Part shown: piece by piece, positions 33,610 to 41,697 of the stretch
How the letters are laid out: every line of letters starts with the position of its first letter
How positions within the stretch are numbered: position 1 is the first letter of the stretch
Source: Firmicutes bacterium ASF500
GTDB taxonomy: Bacteria; Bacillota; Clostridia; Oscillospirales; Oscillospiraceae
Assembly (NCBI GenBank): GCA_000492175.2
Contig: CP097573.1
Span: 2,666,001-2,730,000, forward strand
Length of the DNA stretch: 64,000 bases
Direction of reading: 5' to 3'
Notes under the pieces: model-generated
Database searches by the model: none
Seen by the model: the letters and a program-made list of their open reading frames with translations, nothing else
Told to the model about the DNA's origin: nothing
Translations under genes and position numbers: made by a program

Positions 33610-35244
33610 TTACCCCCGATTCTGCGCCTCCACCAGGCGGACGCCGCAGTACTTCTCCCGCAGCTTGGGTTTTTCGATCTTGCCGGTGGGGTTGCGGGGG
33701 ACATCGGCGAAGATGATCTTCCGGGGGCGCTTGTACCGGGGCAGGTCCATGCAGAACTGATTGATCTCGCTCTCGGTGCAGGTCATGCCCTCCTTGACCT
33801 GGATTACGGCGGCGGCCATCTCGCCCAGCCGCTGGTCGGGCAGGCCGATAACGGCCACGTCATGTACCTTGGGGTAGGCGGACAGGAAGTCCTCGATCTG
33901 GACCGGGTACAGATTCTCTCCGCCGGAGATAATCACGTCCTTCTTCCGGTCCACCAGGAAGATGAAACCGTCCTCGTCCTGGCGGGCCATGTCGCCGGTG
34001 TGGAGCCAGCCGTTTTCCAGCACCTCGGCGGTGGCGTCCGGGTTGTGGTAGTAGCATACCATCACCCCGGGGCCTTTTACGCACAGTTCTCCTACATCTC
34101 CCTGCTTCACGGGAGTATTTTGCTCGTCCACGATCTTGATCTTCCAGCCGTAGCCGGGGACCCCGATGGCCCCCACCTTGTGGACATGGTCCAGCCCCAG
34201 GTGGACGCAGCCCGGACCGGTGGACTCGGACAGGCCGTAGTTGGTGTCGTACTTGTGGCGGGGGAAGTAGTTCAGCCAGTGCTTGATGAGGGAGGGAGGG
34301 ACCGGCTGGGCCCCGATGTGCATCAGCCGCCACTGAGACAGCTGGAAATCTGAAAGTTTCAGCTCTCCTCGATCAAGAGCGGCTAAAATGTCCTGAGCCC
34401 AGGGCACCAGCAGCCAGACGATGGTGCATCTCTCCTGGCTGGCCGCCTGGAAGATGGCGGAAGGGGAATTGCCCTTGAGCAGCACCGCCTTGCTCCCGGT
34501 GAACAGGGAGCCAAACCAGTGCATTTTGGCCCCGGTGTGGTACAGGGGGGGGATGCACAGAAACACGTCCTCGTGGGTGGTCTCGTGGTGGATGGCCTCC
34601 ATTCGGGCGGACTGCATCAGAGCGGTGTGCTTGAGCAGAATCGCCTTGGGGAAGCCGGTGGTGCCGGAGGAGTAGTAGATAGCGGCCTCGTCCTCGTCGT
34701 CCACCAGCACCTTGGGAGCCCGGCTGGAGCAGTTGGCGGTGGCCCGAAGGTAGTCCTCGGCGAAGGAGGGGCAGTGCTCCCCCACGAAAAACAGCAGCAT
34801 TTGGCGGGTGATCTTGGGGACGATGGGCTCCATCCGGCTGGTGAACTCGGGGCCGAAGAAGAGCACGTCGGCGTCGGCCAGCTTGAGGCAGTAGTCGATC
34901 TCGTCGGCGGTGTATCGGAAGTTCAGGGGGACGGCGATGGCCCCCGTCTTTAAAATACCGAAGTAGATGGGCAGCCACTCCAGGCAGTTCATCAGCAGAA
35001 TGGCAACCTTCTGGCCCTTGCGGATGCCCCGGCTGAGCAGCATGTTGGCCGCCCGGTTGGCCTTCTCGTCAAAGACCGACCAGGTGATCTCACGGCGGTA
35101 GGGGGCGTCGCCGGTGGGCTGGATCAGCTCGTACTCCTGCCAGGAGACCCGCTGCTCCTCCCGGACCTCCGGGTTGATCTCCACCAGCGCGGCCTCGTCG
35201 CCGTATAGCTTGCTGTTGCGCTCCAACAGATCGGTGATAGGCAT
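33610..35244 (-). CDS. AMP-dependent acyl-CoA synthetase/ligase
   Basis: 544 aa from ATG 35244 (AGGAAAGGAACG upstream). Signature motifs: YYSSGTTGFPKAILLKHTAL (P-loop, ~residue 205), NYGLSESTGPG (A5), TGDMARQDEDGFIF (A7) and GENLYPVQIED, ending with the catalytic lysine in NPTGKIEK. Class I adenylate-forming enzyme that activates a carboxylic acid to an acyl-CoA. Substrate not evident; proximity to the ior-paaK genes suggests an aromatic or short acid. Confidence 0.85.
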   Translation of the reverse strand: MPITDLLERNSKLYGDEAALVEINPEVREEQRVSWQEYELIQPTGDAPYRREITWSVFDEKANRAANMLLSRGIRKGQKVAILLMNCLEWLPIYFGILKTGAIAVPLNFRYTADEIDYCLKLADADVLFFGPEFTSRMEPIVPKITRQMLLFFVGEHCPSFAEDYLRATANCSSRAPKVLVDDEDEAAIYYSSGTTGFPKAILLKHTALMQSARMEAIHHETTHEDVFLCIPPLYHTGAKMHWFGSLFTGSKAVLLKGNSPSAIFQAASQERCTIVWLLVPWAQDILAALDRGELKLSDFQLSQWRLMHIGAQPVPPSLIKHWLNYFPRHKYDTNYGLSESTGPGCVHLGLDHVHKVGAIGVPGYGWKIKIVDEQNTPVKQGDVGELCVKGPGVMVCYYHNPDATAEVLENGWLHTGDMARQDEDGFIFLVDRKKDVIISGGENLYPVQIEDFLSAYPKVHDVAVIGLPDQRLGEMAAAVIQVKEGMTCTESEINQFCMDLPRYKRPRKIIFADVPRNPTGKIEKPKLREKYCGVRLVEAQNRG

Positions 35245-35375
35245 GATGCTCGTTCCTTTCCTGACGGATGTGCTCCGTGCCGCTTTATTGATTTTAATTG
35301 TTAAAGTAGTGTAACGCATTTTTCCGCCCTTGTCAAGAAAATTCCAGCCTGTCAAAAATTTTCGGCCGTCCGCTC

Positions 35376-35404
35376 TTTACTTCCACACTTTCCTGTGCTA
35401 CACT
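35376..35404 (+). promoter_or_regulatory. promoter of the TrpR-like/ior operon
   Basis: TTTACT (35376-35381), 17-base spacer, TACACT (35399-35404). Confidence 0.55.
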
Positions 35405-35454
35405 TTACAAGAGTGAATTTCAGACCTGAAAAATCTGGAGAGGAGTGTATCATT

Positions 35455-35769
35455 TTGGCGAAAGCGGAAAAGCGGGAGCGCAGTATGGCGCTGTATGAGA
35501 CCATCTTAAAGCTGAAGGACCTGGACGAGTGCTGCCGTTTTTTTGACGACCTGTGTACCCCCACCGAGCTGAGAAGTCTGGAGCAGCGGTTCGACGTGGC
35601 GGTGTACCTTCAGCAGGGGCTGGTCTATCTGGACATTCTGGACAAAACCGGGGCCAGCTCCGCCACCATCAGCCGCGTCCGCCGCTCCATGCTGGACAAC
35701 GGCGCCGGAGGCGTGATGCAGCAGGTCATCGCCCGGGAAGGGCTGCACGAGAAGGAGGAAACGACATGA
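35455..35769 (+). CDS. YerC/YecD-family TrpR-like regulator
   Basis: 104 aa from a TTG start at 35455 placed 9 bases after AGGAG; an ATG at 35485 is an alternative. Trp-repressor-like helix-turn-helix: DECCRFFDDLCTPTELRSLE, then TGASSATISRVRRSM. Known YerC-type proteins bind aromatic-related operators. Overlaps iorA by ATGA, indicating it regulates or is coupled with the downstream aromatic-acid genes. Confidence 0.8.
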   Translation: MAKAEKRERSMALYETILKLKDLDECCRFFDDLCTPTELRSLEQRFDVAVYLQQGLVYLDILDKTGASSATISRVRRSMLDNGAGGVMQQVIAREGLHEKEETT

Positions 35770-37490
35770 AACAACTGATGCTGGGCAACGCCGCCGTTGC
35801 CCGTGGACTGTATGAGGCGGGGTGCTGTGTGATCTCCAGCTACCCCGGCACCCCCAGCACCGAGATCACCGAGGAGGCTGTCAAGTACGACGAAATTTAC
35901 TGCGAGTGGGCCCCCAACGAGAAGGTAGCTATGGAGACCGCCTTCGGGGCCTGCCTGGCGGGGAAGCGGGCCTTCTGCGCTATGAAGCACGTGGGTCTCA
36001 ACGTGGCCGCCGACCCCCTGTACACCATGGCCTATACCGGCGTCAACGCCGGTCTGGTGATTGGCGTGGCCGACGATCCGGGGATGCACTCCTCCCAGAA
36101 CGAGCAGGACTCCCGGCACCACGCAATTGCCGCCAAGGTGCCCATGCTGGAGCCCTCCGACTCCGCTGAGGCGCTGGAGTTCGCCAAGCTGGCCTATGAG
36201 CTCAGCGAGGCGTTCGACACCCCGGTGCTGCTGAAGATGTGTACCCGTGTGGCCCACTCCCAGTCCGTCGTGGAGACCTCCCCTCGGGCGGAGCCCGAGA
36301 TGAGGCATTATGAAAAGAACATCGCCAAGTATGTGATGATGCCCGGCAACGCCATCCGCCGCCACCCCTTCGTGGAGGAGCGCACCCGGAAGCTTCAGGA
36401 GTGGGCGGAGACTGCCCCCATTAACCGGGTGGAGATGGGGGGCGCCAAAATCGGCGTGATTACCTCCTCCACCAGCTACCAGTATGTGAAGGAGGTCTTT
36501 AGAGATTCCGTCTCCGTCCTCAAGCTGGGTATGGCCAACCCTCTGCCGGTGAAGCTGATAAAAGATTTCGCCTGTAAAGTAGAAAAGCTTGTTGTGGTGG
36601 AGGAGATGGACCCCATCATAGAGAACCACTGTAAGGCATTAGGCCTTGCCGTCTCCGGCAAGGATGTGCTGCCCATGGAGGGGGAATTTTCCCAGAATCT
36701 CATCGCGGAAAAGCTGGGCGGAGCGGTACATACCGGCCGGACCATCGCCGATCCCATCCCTCCCCGGCCCCCCGTCATGTGCGCCGGGTGCCCCCACCGG
36801 GGCCTGTTCTACGTCCTGAGCAAGAACAAGTGCACTGTCCTGGGGGACATCGGCTGCTACACCCTGGGCGCGGTGGCCCCCCTGGCCGCTATGGATATGA
36901 CCCTGTGCATGGGGGCCTCCATCTCCGCCGTCCACGGCTTCAACAAGGCCCGGGGCGCGGAGAGCGAGGGCAAAACCGTGGCCGTCATCGGCGACTCCAC
37001 CTTTATGCACTCGGGCATGACCGGTCTGGCTAACATCGCCTATAATCAGTCCAACTCCACCGTGATTATCCTGGACAACTCCATCACCGGCATGACCGGC
37101 CACCAGCAAAACCCCACCACCGGCTACAACATCAAGGGCGACCCCGCCGGGAAAATCGATCTGGAGGGGCTGTGCAAGGCCATGGGCTTTACACGGGTCC
37201 GGGTGGTGGACCCCTACGATTTGAAGGCCACCGAGGCCGCCGTCAAGGAGGAGCTGTCCGCCAACGAGCCCTCTGTGATTATCAGCCGCCGGCCCTGCGC
37301 CCTGCTCAAGTACGTCAAGCATGAGGCCCCCCTCACTGTGGACCCGGTGAAGTGCGTGGGATGCCGGAGCTGTATGAAAATCGGCTGTCCCGCCATCTCC
37401 ATCAAGGGGGGCAAGGCCCGTGTGGACGCCACCCTCTGCGTGGGCTGCGGCGTGTGCGAGCAGCTGTGCGGCGTGAAGGCGTTTTCTTGA
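35766..37490 (+). CDS. iorA: indolepyruvate:ferredoxin oxidoreductase alpha subunit
   Basis: 574 aa from ATG 35766. Pyrimidine-binding domain starts GNAAVARGLYEAGCCVISSY; the thiamine pyrophosphate region contains GDSTFMHSGMTGLANIAYNQ; the C-terminus has two [4Fe-4S] motifs (CVGCRSCMKIGCPA, CVGCGVCEQLCGV). Decarboxylates indole- or phenylpyruvate to aryl-acetyl-CoA with reduced ferredoxin in amino acid fermentation. Confidence 0.92.
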   Translation: MKQLMLGNAAVARGLYEAGCCVISSYPGTPSTEITEEAVKYDEIYCEWAPNEKVAMETAFGACLAGKRAFCAMKHVGLNVAADPLYTMAYTGVNAGLVIGVADDPGMHSSQNEQDSRHHAIAAKVPMLEPSDSAEALEFAKLAYELSEAFDTPVLLKMCTRVAHSQSVVETSPRAEPEMRHYEKNIAKYVMMPGNAIRRHPFVEERTRKLQEWAETAPINRVEMGGAKIGVITSSTSYQYVKEVFRDSVSVLKLGMANPLPVKLIKDFACKVEKLVVVEEMDPIIENHCKALGLAVSGKDVLPMEGEFSQNLIAEKLGGAVHTGRTIADPIPPRPPVMCAGCPHRGLFYVLSKNKCTVLGDIGCYTLGAVAPLAAMDMTLCMGASISAVHGFNKARGAESEGKTVAVIGDSTFMHSGMTGLANIAYNQSNSTVIILDNSITGMTGHQQNPTTGYNIKGDPAGKIDLEGLCKAMGFTRVRVVDPYDLKATEAAVKEELSANEPSVIISRRPCALLKYVKHEAPLTVDPVKCVGCRSCMKIGCPAISIKGGKARVDATLCVGCGVCEQLCGVKAFS

Positions 37491-37505
37491 CCTGCGGTTT
37501 ACGAT

Positions 37506-37577
37506 TGTAGGGGCGGATATTATCCGCCCCCAAAAAGGGCATACGGTTAGAACGGGCGGATGATATCCGCCCCTACA
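37506..37577. repeat. family D palindromic repeat between iorA and iorB
   Basis: TGTAGGGGCGGATATTATCC at the left and GGATGATATCCGCCCC then TACA at the right, inverted arms about 19 bases each. Same family as 31685-31761. Confidence 0.75.
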
Positions 37578-37603
37578 CCCAAATCAAGGAGTTGTTTCGA
37601 CAT

Positions 37604-38176
37604 ATGGAAACCAAAAATATTATGATCGTGGGCGTGGGGGGACAGGGGTCCCTCCTGGCCTCCAAGCTGCTGGGCCACCTTCTCATGGAGCAGGGTTTTG
37701 ACGTAAAAGTGTCTGAGGTCCACGGCATGTCCCAGCGGGGCGGGTCGGTGGTCACTTACGTCCGCTATGGCGACAAGGTGAACTCCCCCGTTATTGACAG
37801 GGGGGAGGCGGATTACATTGTCTCCTTCGAGCTGCTGGAGGCCGCCCGCTGGCTGAGCTACCTCAAGCCTGACGGCCAGATCGTCACCTCCACCCAGCAG
37901 ATTGACCCCATGCCCGTCATCACCGGCGCGGCCTCCTACCCGGAGGACCTGGTGGAGAAAATGCGGGCCTCCGGGGCCAAGGTGGACGCCCTGGACTGCC
38001 TCAAGCTGGCCGAGGAGGCCGGGTCTGCCAAAGCGGTGAATATCGTCCTCATGGGCCGGCTGTCCCATTACTTCGACCTGCCCGACGAGGCCTGGCAGAA
38101 GTCTCTGGAGGCCATGGTGCCCCCCAAGTTCCTGGAGCTGAACAGAAAGGCCTTTGAGCTGGGAAAGAAAGCGTAA
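37604..38176 (+). CDS. iorB: indolepyruvate:ferredoxin oxidoreductase beta subunit
   Basis: 190 aa from ATG 37604 (AAGGAG at 37586; a TTG at 37592 is too near). Begins METKNIMIVGVGGQGSLLAS, the gamma-type POR/IOR domain signature, and contains HGMSQRGGSVVTYVR. Partner of iorA although separated by a repeat. Confidence 0.9.
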   Translation: METKNIMIVGVGGQGSLLASKLLGHLLMEQGFDVKVSEVHGMSQRGGSVVTYVRYGDKVNSPVIDRGEADYIVSFELLEAARWLSYLKPDGQIVTSTQQIDPMPVITGAASYPEDLVEKMRASGAKVDALDCLKLAEEAGSAKAVNIVLMGRLSHYFDLPDEAWQKSLEAMVPPKFLELNRKAFELGKKA

Positions 38177-38200
38177 CTTCTCGTCCCGCCCGCAGGCGGC

Positions 38201-38520
38201 CAGGCTCCTTTTCCCCGCAAGGGGGACGCGATATCCGTAAGCGGCAGAGCCGCTAACGGATATCCAGTGAAAGGAGCTGTCAGCGAAGCTGACTGAGGAT
38301 TGCGTTCGGCAAAGCCGAACATACGAAGTAAACGCGTGTAGGGCGCGACGACCCCGGCGCGCCGCCTCCCGAGGGCACCTGCTCTCCGTGGGCGGCGGGC
38401 CGAGTCGTCCCGCCCTACAGAGGGCTCAAAACTCTCGTTTGCTTCGCACATTTCGCCTGCGGCGAAATCAATCCTCCGCCCCAGTTTGCGAACTGGGGCA
38501 CCTCCTTTCAAAAGGAGGCT
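38201..38520. repeat. nested repeat cluster: family A copy split by families B and C
   Basis: Begins AGGCTCCTTTT and ends CTCCTTTCAAAAGGAGGCT, the two ends of family A. Between CTCCTTTT and GAAAGGAG there is an inserted palindrome (GATATCCGTAAGCGGC-AGA-GCCGCTAACGGATATC; family C). Between the AAGTAAAC and CTCGTTTGC parts of A there is a complete family B unit (38337-38419). The uninterrupted A copy is at 5243-5426. Confidence 0.82.
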
Positions 38521-38571
38521 TTTTGGAGCAACCCTTTAAATTTATCATAATTCAGAAAGGAAGCATGAACA

Positions 38572-38946
38572 ATGGGACTCTTTTCAAGCCTCTTTGGGGG
38601 CGGAGCCAAGAAAGTGGAGGAGGTCAACGACGAAAACGCGCAGGCGCTGAAACGGTTTTTCACGGAGAACCTGCCCAGCGAGTTCGCGAACTCCGCCAAA
38701 TACGCCATCGCAGTCACCCGGGGGGACAAGGGCTACGAGGCCCGGATCAACATGGATATGGGGGCGGACGGCTCTACCTATCAGGGCTTTGCCAAGGAGA
38801 ACTTCGAGGAGCTGGCCGACTGGGAGTCGGAGCGGGTGTTTGACCTTCTGCCCGAACCGCCGGTCACTGTGACGGTTATCTTCGACATGGACTTCGGCGG
38901 CAAGAACAAGGTCACCATGAACCGGGGCCGTCTGCTTGCCAAGTAA
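38572..38946 (+). CDS. 124-aa hypothetical protein of the ior-paaK cluster
   Basis: ATG at 38572 after AGAAAGGAAGC. Begins MGLFSSLFGGGAKKVEEVND, with a Gly-rich N-terminus, then a mixed alpha/beta domain (TRGDKGYEARINMDMGADGS, VTVTVIFDMDFGGKNKV). No family recognised. Lies between iorB and paaK on the same strand. Confidence 0.7.
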   Translation: MGLFSSLFGGGAKKVEEVNDENAQALKRFFTENLPSEFANSAKYAIAVTRGDKGYEARINMDMGADGSTYQGFAKENFEELADWESERVFDLLPEPPVTVTVIFDMDFGGKNKVTMNRGRLLAK

Positions 38947-38979
38947 ACATGTACCTTATTTTGGAGAGGAATGATTTCA

Positions 38980-40281
38980 ATGGAACGATATTATCAACCG
39001 GAAATTGAGTGCGCCTCCCGGGAGCAGATCAAGGCCTGGCAGGACGAGCGGCTTGTGAGGCAGGTGCGCCACGTCTGGGATAACGTGCCCTACTACCGGA
39101 AGAAGATGGAGGAGAAGGGCCTTACCCCCGACGACATCCAGTCCAGCGACGACCTGCACAAGCTGCCTTTTGTCACCAAGGCCGACCTGCGGGAGGCCTA
39201 CCCCTACGGGCTGGTGGCCAAGCCCCTGAAGGAGTGCGTCCGCATTCAGTCCACCTCGGGCACCACGGGCAAGCGGGTGGTGGCCTTCTACACCCAGCAC
39301 GACATCGACCTGTGGGAGGACTGCTGCGCCCGGGCCATCATGGCCGCCGGGGGCACCGACGAGGACGTATGCCAGGTGTCCTACGGCTATGGCCTGTTCA
39401 CCGGCGGCCCCGGCCTCAACGGCGGCTCCCACAAGGTGGGCTGTCTTACCATCCCCACCTCCTCCGGCAACACCGAGCGTCAGATCATGTTCATCAAAGA
39501 CCTGTCCGCCACCATTCTGTGCTGTACCCCCTCCTACGCCGCCTACATCGGCGAGACCATGAAGGAGATGGGCCTCACCCCCGACCAGATTCCTCTAAAG
39601 GCGGGCATCTTCGGCGCGGAGGCCTGGAGCGAGGAGATGCGCCAGGACATCCAGAATACCCTGGGTATTAAAGCCTTTGATATCTACGGCCTCACCGAGC
39701 TGTCCGGCCCCGGCGTGTCCTTCGAGTGCTCCGCTCAAAGCGGGATGCACATCAACGAGGACCACTTCATTGCCGAGATCATCGACCCGGACACCGGCGA
39801 GGTCCTCCCGGAGGGGAGCAAGGGAGAGCTAGTGTTCACCTCCATCACCAAGGAGGCCTTCCCCCTCCTGCGCTACCGCACCCGGGATATCTGCATGCTC
39901 ACCCGGGAGAAGTGCTCCTGCGGCCGCACCCACGTGAAGATGTGCAAGCCCATGGGCCGGTCCGACGACATGCTCATCATCCGGGGCGTGAACGTGTTCC
40001 CGTCCCAGATCGAGACCGTCCTGCTCAACCACGGCTACCCCGCCAACTACCAGATTATTGTGGACCGGGTGAAGAACACCGACACCCTGGACGTTCAGGT
40101 GGAGATGACCCCCGAAATGTTTACCGACAACATGGGCGAGATCGCCAAGCGGCAGAAGGAGCTGGTGGACGGCCTGCGGTCCATGCTGGGCCTGGCCGCC
40201 AAGGTCACCCTGGTGGCCCCCAAGACCATCGTCCGAAGCGAGGGCAAGGCCGTGCGGGTCATCGACAAGCGGGAGATTTAA
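38980..40281 (+). CDS. paaK: phenylacetate-CoA ligase (PaaK family)
   Basis: 433 aa; start ATG 38980 placed 10 bases after GGAGAGGA (an ATG at 38971 is too close). Motifs STSGTTGKRVVAFYTQHDID, YGLTELSGPGV, and the C-terminal GVNVFPSQIETVL and GKAVRVIDKREI are PaaK-like. Activates phenyl- or indoleacetate to its CoA ester, or runs in reverse to yield ATP in arylacetate fermentation. Next to ior and ACT genes. Confidence 0.9.
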   Translation: MERYYQPEIECASREQIKAWQDERLVRQVRHVWDNVPYYRKKMEEKGLTPDDIQSSDDLHKLPFVTKADLREAYPYGLVAKPLKECVRIQSTSGTTGKRVVAFYTQHDIDLWEDCCARAIMAAGGTDEDVCQVSYGYGLFTGGPGLNGGSHKVGCLTIPTSSGNTERQIMFIKDLSATILCCTPSYAAYIGETMKEMGLTPDQIPLKAGIFGAEAWSEEMRQDIQNTLGIKAFDIYGLTELSGPGVSFECSAQSGMHINEDHFIAEIIDPDTGEVLPEGSKGELVFTSITKEAFPLLRYRTRDICMLTREKCSCGRTHVKMCKPMGRSDDMLIIRGVNVFPSQIETVLLNHGYPANYQIIVDRVKNTDTLDVQVEMTPEMFTDNMGEIAKRQKELVDGLRSMLGLAAKVTLVAPKTIVRSEGKAVRVIDKREI

Positions 40282-40293
40282 GGAGGGAAAACC

Positions 40294-40728
40294 ATGAGCA
40301 TCAAGCAGATTTCCGTCTTTCTGGAGAACAAGCCCGGCGCGCTCTACGCCATGACCGGGGTGCTGGCCCAGAACAAAATCGACATGCGGGCCTTCTCCCT
40401 GGCCGAGACCAGCGACTTCGGCATCGCCCGGATGATCGTGGACGATGTGTACAAGACCACCACCGTCCTGAAGGACGCGGGCTTTATCAACAACATCACC
40501 CCCGTGCTGGGGGTGGCCATCCCCGACGTGCCCGGCGGGCTGAACAAGGTCCTCCAGGCCCTCACCGACGCCAAGGTGAATGTGGAGTATATGTACGCCT
40601 TCCTGGGCGGTAAGGACGCGGAGCACGCCTACATGATCTTCCGGGTGGAGGATAACGCCGCCGCCGCTTCCGCCCTGGCTCAGCGGGGCATCAAGGTGGT
40701 GGACCAGGAGGAGATCGAAAAGCTGTAA
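40294..40728 (+). CDS. ACT-domain amino-acid-binding protein
   Basis: 144 aa with two ACT repeats (SVFLENKPGALYAMTGVLAQ and EYMYAFLGGKDAEHAYMIFR). Follows paaK by 12 bases (AAGGAGGGAAAACC). Such proteins usually sit with ior/paaK genes and probably sense aromatic amino acids or act as a regulatory subunit. Followed by a terminator. Confidence 0.85.
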   Translation: MSIKQISVFLENKPGALYAMTGVLAQNKIDMRAFSLAETSDFGIARMIVDDVYKTTTVLKDAGFINNITPVLGVAIPDVPGGLNKVLQALTDAKVNVEYMYAFLGGKDAEHAYMIFRVEDNAAAASALAQRGIKVVDQEEIEKL

Positions 40729-40739
40729 CCAACCGAAAG

Positions 40740-40773
40740 CCGGCCCTGAGCCTTATGGCGCGGGGCCGGTTTT
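40740..40773 (+). terminator. terminator after the ACT gene
   Basis: CCGGCCC stem with its complement GGGCCGG and TTTTGC tail. Confidence 0.7.
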
Positions 40774-40782
40774 GCATTTGTA

Positions 40783-40811
40783 TTGACATTGCACAGAAAT
40801 CCGGGTATACT
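40783..40811 (+). promoter_or_regulatory. promoter of the toxin-antitoxin pair
   Basis: TTGACA (40783-40788), 17-base spacer, TATACT (40806-40811); near-consensus sigma-A promoter. Confidence 0.75.
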
Positions 40812-40834
40812 GAGCACAAAGGAGTTGAAACGTG

Positions 40835-41131
40835 ATGGCGACAGTGAATATGAGTATTCGTACTGATTCTGAGCTGAAGGCTCAGGCGGAAAAGATTCTT
40901 TCTCAGCTGGGCATGACCATGAATGGAACCATCAACATGTTTCTACAGCAGATCGTCCGGGACAGGGCCGTTCCGCTGTCCCTCTCTTTGAGCTCCGAGC
41001 GCTCTCTATATGCCGACCTGCTCCAGGCCAGAATCGACCGGATGAACGGAGTGGAGTATCTGTCGATGGAAGAGGTTTTGGAAAATATGGACGCGGCCAT
41101 ACAGCGGGGAGCTTCCGATGCACAGCTATAG
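40835..41131 (+). CDS. RelB/DinJ-family antitoxin
   Basis: 98 aa from ATG 40835 (GTG 40832 adjacent). RHH N-terminus NMSIRTDSELKAQAEKILSQ then LGMTMNGTINMFLQQIV, the DinJ signature, plus an acidic C-terminal tail for toxin binding. Overlaps the toxin start by 14 bases, typical of type II systems. Confidence 0.85.
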   Translation: MATVNMSIRTDSELKAQAEKILSQLGMTMNGTINMFLQQIVRDRAVPLSLSLSSERSLYADLLQARIDRMNGVEYLSMEEVLENMDAAIQRGASDAQL

Positions 41132-41429
41132 GTTGAAGATTCACCCCCGCGTCAGCGGACAGCTGGAGAAGCACGCGGAATTTATTGCCCGGGTCAGCAG
41201 ACCAGCCGCGGTGCGGTTTCGTACCGAATTCAAAAAGACACTGATTCGGCTTGTGGAAAATCCTTATTTGTTTCCCCTGTTGGAGAGCGATTATCAGTCA
41301 GAGGATTTTTATCGCAAGGCTCTGTTTGGAAAATGGTACAAGGTGATTTTTTACGTGGAAGCGGACGTGATCTATTTGGACGCGGTCATTGACGGACGGC
41401 GGGAGATATCAGCGGACGAGATAGAGTAA
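41118..41429 (+). CDS. RelE/ParE-family toxin
   Basis: 103 aa. Plan of RelE/ParE toxins: HPRVSGQLEKHAEFIARVSR, RFRTEFKKTLIRLVENPYLF, YRKALFGKWYKVIFYVEADV, DAVIDGRR. Short, basic N-terminus and the R..F..Y pattern typical of the ParE branch; target (ribosome or gyrase) cannot be decided. Upstream antitoxin neutralises it. Confidence 0.85.
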   Translation: MHSYRLKIHPRVSGQLEKHAEFIARVSRPAAVRFRTEFKKTLIRLVENPYLFPLLESDYQSEDFYRKALFGKWYKVIFYVEADVIYLDAVIDGRREISADEIE

Positions 41430-41473
41430 AGCCGATCTGAGCCGCACCAGAGTTGACCTGAAAATGTAAAACA

Positions 41474-41506
41474 TCCCGCCCCGGCCTGGCCGGAGCGGGA
41501 ATTTTT
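41474..41506 (+). terminator. terminator after the toxin gene
   Basis: TCCCGCCCCGGCC-TGGCCGGAGCGGGA then ATTTTT. Confidence 0.75.
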
Positions 41507-41633
41507 AAACCTTCAAAATCAAGCGGACGATGCCGATGGCCACCAGATGGGCGGGGTAGAAGCCGTAGAAGAACCATTTGGGGACCTTGATTCTTGTCCG
41601 GGTGGGCAGGTAGATGGGGATGACGGACAGCAT
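41505..41633 (-). pseudogene. C-terminal remnant of a TraX-family gene
   Basis: 42 codons, ATG 41633 to TAA 41505: PKWFFYGFYPAHLVAIGIVR matches the end of the TraX-like protein at 27922-28668 (WFFYLYYPIHLIVIGVLRV). No upstream reading frame continues it, so only the last two helices remain. Confidence 0.7.
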
Positions 41634-41697
41634 CCCTTACAGTGTAGCACGGCCCTTGGAGAGGGGCTTTAATAACTACTACTCTATAATACAAGGA

